9,827 nt of DNA, taken from the NCBI GenBank assembly GCA_900764725.1, contig CAAFPB010000469.1, forward strand, positions 1-9,827, written 5' to 3'. The notes below the pieces were generated by a model that worked only from the letters and a program-made list of their open reading frames with translations, was not told the origin of the DNA and made no database searches. Positions 6,962 to 9,827 of the stretch are shown piece after piece. Position 1 is the stretch's first letter, and the number at the start of each line of letters is the position of its first letter. This DNA comes from an uncultured Catenibacterium sp. Lineage in GTDB: Bacteria; Bacillota_I; Bacilli_A; Erysipelotrichales; Coprobacillaceae. Position numbers and translations under genes: made by a program.

Positions 6962-8646
6962 TGAAACGCTTATTATCATTTCTTACAGTATTGTTGCTGT
7001 TAATACCAACTGCAGTTGATGCATCAAGTACAAAAATTAATAATATTGATATTAATTGTCAGATTGATCAAAGTGGTACAGCAACATTTGTAGAGAAATG
7101 GGATATGGATGTATCGGAAGGGACAGAAGGATACAAAATATTCAACGGTATGAGTGATCAGCCATTGACGCTTGTTGGTGTCACTGATGATCGTGGGAAA
7201 ACATACAAAAATATCGGTACATGGGATTCCGATGTTTCTAGAGAATCTAAGATTAATAAATGTGGTCTCATTAAAGATGGTGGTCACTATGAGTTATGCT
7301 TTGGTTTAGGTGATTATGGGACACGTTCTTATACGATGACTTATAAGATCGAACACTTTGTGAATCAGTATAAGGACCAACAGGGTATTAACTATGCTTT
7401 TATTAGTGATATGTCATTGGATGTTTCAAATGTTACTATTCATGTGAATGGTATTACACCTTATAGTAAAGAGAATGCGAAAATCTGGGCATTTGGATAT
7501 TCAGGTAGTGTAAACTTTGATAATGGTGGTGTTATTTTAAAAACAGATTCTTTAGGCAGTAATAAGATGCAACTCTTAATGGGTCTTGAAAGTAATTCTT
7601 ATACATCACCTAACAAACGTCATGCAAGTGAAAAGTTTGAAGATGTTGTGAAGGATGCAAAAGAAGGTTCTAGCTATTCTAAAGGTATGTCAAAAGCAGG
7701 GAAGATCATGCTCTTTATCTTCATTATCTTTGTGATTGTGATGGTTATCTTTATTATAGTTGCTGTTATTGTATTCTCAGATTCGGGTGTTGTATTTGAA
7801 AATGGACGTACGATTAAAGGTAAAGAAGTGACTCCATTTAGAGAAATTCCATGTGATAAGGATATATTCTTATTCTATTATCTAGCAAAAAAGCTGGATA
7901 TTATAGGTGATGATGAGAGTCGTGAAAACCTTGTATCTGGATTTATCTTAAAATGGGTACGTGATGGGATCATCACAATTAGAGAAAAAGAAAGTGGCGC
8001 AATCGTCAAGAAAAAGAATTATGATATGTATCTTGATGTAGATGCAAAGTTTGAGAATAAGCAGGAATCCGCATTATATAAGATGTTTATTCTTGCATCT
8101 AAAGATGGTGTTCTTCAAACAAAAGCTTTCCAAAAATGGTGTGGTAAGCATTATAAGAAGATTGATAGCTGGTTCACTAAGGTGGACAATGTGACAGAAG
8201 ATTCTATGAATAAGAATGGTTATGCAAAAACAGCAACTGTTTATAAACGTATTTTATTCTGGAATATTCCACGAGATCGTACAGTATGGACAGATAAGGC
8301 TTATGATCAATGTCTTTATGTATGGGGATTTAATAACTTCCTTGAGGATGAAGACAATATGAAAGAAAAAGCAGCTATTGAAGTTAAGCTTTGGGATGAA
8401 TATCTTATCTTTGCAGCAGTACTTGGTATTGCGGATCGTGTAGAAAAACAATTGAAGGTTGCAATTCCTCGTTATGAAGAAACATCAACTTACAATAATT
8501 TCCCAATTTACTACTATACACATACATTTGCACATAATAGTATGTCAGCTGCATCCTCTGCAGCAAGTGCTGGACAAGGTGGCTCATCATCATTTAGTGG
8601 TGGTGGAGGCGGCTTCTCCGGTGGCGGAGGCGGCGGTGTCCGTTAG
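6961..8646 (+). CDS. DUF2207 membrane protein with signal peptide and glycine-rich tail
   Basis: 561 residues. A signal peptide (about 1-21, MKRLLSFLTVLLLLIPTAVD) precedes an extracytoplasmic beta-rich domain to about residue 230. That domain has the DUF2207-type opening: INNIDINCQIDQSGTATFVE, and a later EGYKIFNGM. One strong membrane segment spans about 249-272. The remaining ~285 residues should be cytosolic and include DEYLIFAAVLGIADRVEKQL, matching the conserved YA-x-ALG-x-A segment of this family. The end is serine- and glycine-rich, with five then six consecutive glycines before VR. Many relatives have a second membrane hairpin in the C-terminal half, and I see no such hydrophobic stretch here. 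The start overlaps the lemA stop (TAATG), with only a weak AAAGG ten bases upstream, so translational coupling is likely. Function is unknown; an envelope role with LemA is an inference from pairing. Confidence 0.88.
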   Translation: MKRLLSFLTVLLLLIPTAVDASSTKINNIDINCQIDQSGTATFVEKWDMDVSEGTEGYKIFNGMSDQPLTLVGVTDDRGKTYKNIGTWDSDVSRESKINKCGLIKDGGHYELCFGLGDYGTRSYTMTYKIEHFVNQYKDQQGINYAFISDMSLDVSNVTIHVNGITPYSKENAKIWAFGYSGSVNFDNGGVILKTDSLGSNKMQLLMGLESNSYTSPNKRHASEKFEDVVKDAKEGSSYSKGMSKAGKIMLFIFIIFVIVMVIFIIVAVIVFSDSGVVFENGRTIKGKEVTPFREIPCDKDIFLFYYLAKKLDIIGDDESRENLVSGFILKWVRDGIITIREKESGAIVKKKNYDMYLDVDAKFENKQESALYKMFILASKDGVLQTKAFQKWCGKHYKKIDSWFTKVDNVTEDSMNKNGYAKTATVYKRILFWNIPRDRTVWTDKAYDQCLYVWGFNNFLEDEDNMKEKAAIEVKLWDEYLIFAAVLGIADRVEKQLKVAIPRYEETSTYNNFPIYYYTHTFAHNSMSAASSAASAGQGGSSSFSGGGGGFSGGGGGGVR

Positions 8647-8673
8647 AGACAGGTTCATTCCTGTCTTTTTTTT
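8647..8673 (+). terminator. Intrinsic terminator of the lemA-DUF2207 unit
   Basis: A perfect 7-bp stem pairs AGACAGG (8647-8653) with CCTGTCT (8660-8666) around a TTCATT loop, and eight T span 8666-8673. It begins directly after the stop codon. Confidence 0.92.
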
Positions 8674-8674
8674 C

Positions 8675-8702
8675 TTGTAGAAGAAAAATAGTTGCCTATA
8701 AT
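8675..8702 (+). promoter_or_regulatory. Promoter of the MBL-fold lipoprotein gene
   Basis: A perfect -10, TATAAT (8697-8702), lies 16 bases after a weak -35, TTGTAG (8675-8680), immediately behind the preceding terminator. The predicted start near 8709 is at the edge of AGGAGG (8710-8715), leaving only about 12 bases before the ATG. Confidence 0.7.
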
Positions 8703-8720
8703 GAGTAACAGGAGGAAGTT

Positions 8721-9725
8721 ATGAAGAAATTATTTAGTATACTCTTATCAATGATACTTGTGACAGGATGTAGCACATCTTCTGCACCAAAGAAAGAAGT
8801 ATCGGATAATATTAAATCTCAAGTGACTTATATTAATGTAGGTCAGGGAGACTCAACACTTATTCAAAATAATAACCAAACAGTTCTTATTGATGCAGGG
8901 CATGGTGATGGTTATGAGAATGCTAGTTTGAATTATTTAAAGGAACATTATATCAATACAATTGATGCATTGATTTTAACGCATTGTGATGCGGATCATA
9001 TCAATGATGCGAAGGATATTATTTATCAGTTAAATGTAAAAAAGATATATATGTCTAGTAGAACCTCTTCTTCTTATACATATATGAAACTATTAAATGC
9101 GATTAAAGAGAAGAAAAAGAAAATCACTGTACCAAAGGTAGGAGATACTTTTAATATAGGTGCTGGTTCTATTGAGTTTATCGGTGTAGGTGAAGGAGCA
9201 CAGAACAACAATGATTCATCTCTATGTATGAGATATGATGATGGTTATCATCGTTTTGTCTTTACTGGTGATGCGGCAGAATCAATGGAAAAGAAATTAA
9301 ACAATGTACAATGTGATGTTTTCCAGGCAGGACACCATGGATCAGCTTATTCAAATAGTGATAATCTATTATCTAGAATGAAAGCAAGTTATGTCGTAGT
9401 CTCTTGTGGTAAAGATAATATGTATGGTCATCCACATAAGGAAGCATTAGAGAGATTTTCTAGATATAATATGAAGGTCTATCGTACAGATGAATCAGGT
9501 ACAATTCGTTGTGTCTCTAAGAAGAATAAATTAACGTTTAATGGTAAAAAGGAAATAACGACTGCACAAACAACACAATATATAGGATCTAGAAATACTA
9601 AGAAGTATCATACTGAAGATTGTCAGTATGTAAAAACAATCAGTGATAAGAATAAAGTCTACTTTAGTTCTTCACAGGAAGCACAAAATGAAGGCTATAT
9701 TCCTTGTAAAGCATGCAATCCATAG
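8721..9725 (+). CDS. Lipoprotein with ComEC-type metallo-beta-lactamase domain and C-terminal Ada-like zinc domain
   Basis: 334 residues; the start is set by AGGAGG at 8710-8715. The N-terminus is a lipoprotein signal, MKKLFSILLSMILVTGC, with lipobox VTGC and acceptor C17, so the mature protein should be anchored outside the membrane. The MBL fold (about 34-265) opens with INVGQGDSTLI and VLIDAGHGDG. Its metal ligands look intact: THCDADH (87-93), TGDA with D184, GHHGS (204-208) and GHPH (236-239). This pattern matches the hydrolase domain of ComEC/Rec2, thought to be a nuclease. The ComEC channel domain is absent, so it is a stand-alone version, not ComEC. The C-terminus (about 285-334) resembles the Ada zinc-binding domain: H297-x3-C301, then C329-x2-C332 within GYIPCKACNP. 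In Ada the first ligand is the methyl-accepting cysteine; here it is histidine, which suggests structural zinc only. The likely role is hydrolysis of an extracellular phosphodiester such as DNA, but the substrate is inferred. Confidence 0.88.
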   Translation: MKKLFSILLSMILVTGCSTSSAPKKEVSDNIKSQVTYINVGQGDSTLIQNNNQTVLIDAGHGDGYENASLNYLKEHYINTIDALILTHCDADHINDAKDIIYQLNVKKIYMSSRTSSSYTYMKLLNAIKEKKKKITVPKVGDTFNIGAGSIEFIGVGEGAQNNNDSSLCMRYDDGYHRFVFTGDAAESMEKKLNNVQCDVFQAGHHGSAYSNSDNLLSRMKASYVVVSCGKDNMYGHPHKEALERFSRYNMKVYRTDESGTIRCVSKKNKLTFNGKKEITTAQTTQYIGSRNTKKYHTEDCQYVKTISDKNKVYFSSSQEAQNEGYIPCKACNP

Positions 9726-9736
9726 GCATGCTTTTT
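9708..9736 (+). terminator. Intrinsic terminator overlapping the 3' end of the MBL lipoprotein gene
   Basis: A perfect 9-bp stem pairs AAAGCATGC (9708-9716) with GCATGCTTT (9726-9734) around a nine-base loop, and five T span 9732-9736. The left arm encodes part of the C-terminal zinc motif (K330-x-C332), and the loop holds the last two codons and the stop. Confidence 0.8.
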
Positions 9737-9797
9737 ATAATATTTAGGCACAAAAAGAGGATATAAAATAAGAAAAATAATTTTTTTGAATTTTCTT
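9737..9797 (+). other. AT-rich tail without a gene; short inverted repeat at its end
   Basis: These 61 bases are almost all A and T and hold no ORF. AAGAAAA (9770-9776) is mirrored by TTTTCTT (9791-9797), and a run of seven T lies between (9781-9787). This could be a weak hairpin, or a fold-back at the end of a read, because the right arm stops exactly at the adapter. A genuine downstream promoter cannot be judged. Confidence 0.4.
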
Positions 9798-9827
9798 AGA
9801 TCGGAAGAGCACACGTCTGAACTCCAG
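9798..9827 (+). other. Illumina TruSeq adapter sequence (assembly artefact)
   Basis: The final 30 bases start AGATCGGAAGAGC and continue as the standard TruSeq read-1 adapter to the last base. Their composition is clearly unlike the AT-rich sequence beside them. This is untrimmed library adapter at a contig end and not genomic DNA. Confidence 0.97.

Noticed and set aside
7024..7287. Minus-strand ORF inside the DUF2207 gene, and similar minus-strand ORFs elsewhere (135-431, 441-647, 2451-2732, 3316-3522, 5332-5517, 8254-8451, 8405-8593)
   Set aside because: All lie opposite well-supported genes, lack ribosome binding sites, and their peptides resemble no recognised family.
8459..8680. 73-residue + strand ORF over the DUF2207 tail
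   Set aside because: It lies out of frame over the glycine-rich repeat and runs through the terminator; it has no SD and low-complexity composition.
8721..9725. Full ComEC competence channel or class B beta-lactamase
   Set aside because: There are no multiple membrane helices of ComEC. The motifs match the ComEC-type hydrolase domain (VGQGDS, GHHGS, GHPH) rather than a secreted antibiotic-hydrolysing enzyme.

Overview
The window is AT-rich, tightly packed, and every gene reads on the + strand. Strong AGGAGG-type ribosome binding sites, U-tailed intrinsic terminators and the protein families present point to a low-GC Firmicute. My guess is a gut Erysipelotrichia or Coprobacillus-like anaerobe; this placement is an inference, not a read-out. 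No rRNA, tRNA, CRISPR array, insertion sequence or prophage signal was seen. The last 30 bases match the Illumina TruSeq adapter, so the 3' end is the end of an assembled contig and not biology.

Layout: (1) 1-876, the 3' part of a PLP-dependent threonine ammonia-lyase with a C-terminal ACT domain, closed by a hairpin terminator. (2) 963-1829, a ROK-family sugar kinase of the kind lacking the zinc motif. (3) 1865-6322, a carbamoyl-phosphate synthetase operon: promoter, a 29-codon leader peptide, a U-rich tract, an intrinsic terminator, then carA and carB one base apart, closed by a terminator. (4) 6383-8673, a two-gene unit of lemA and a DUF2207 membrane protein, with a one-base overlap and its own extended -10 promoter and terminator. 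(5) 8675-9736, a single-gene unit for a lipoprotein with a ComEC-type metallo-beta-lactamase domain fused to an Ada-like zinc domain. (6) 9737-9797, AT-rich sequence with no gene, then adapter.

The most interesting region is the carAB leader. A well-initiated small ORF ends one base before a strong terminator hairpin, and its last ten or so codons are very U-rich. This is the architecture of the enterobacterial pyrBI attenuator, in which UTP shortage slows RNA polymerase in a U-rich tract so that the ribosome catches up and blocks the terminator. Firmicute pyrimidine genes are better known for control by the RNA-binding protein PyrR, and I see no PyrR-type antiterminator or T-box here. The window may therefore hold a pyrBI-like, UTP-sensing, translation-coupled attenuator for carAB in a Firmicute.

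The units otherwise look independent: amino-acid metabolism (threonine to 2-oxobutyrate), sugar phosphorylation, carbamoyl phosphate for pyrimidines and arginine, an envelope-associated LemA/DUF2207 pair, and a surface-anchored putative hydrolase or nuclease.
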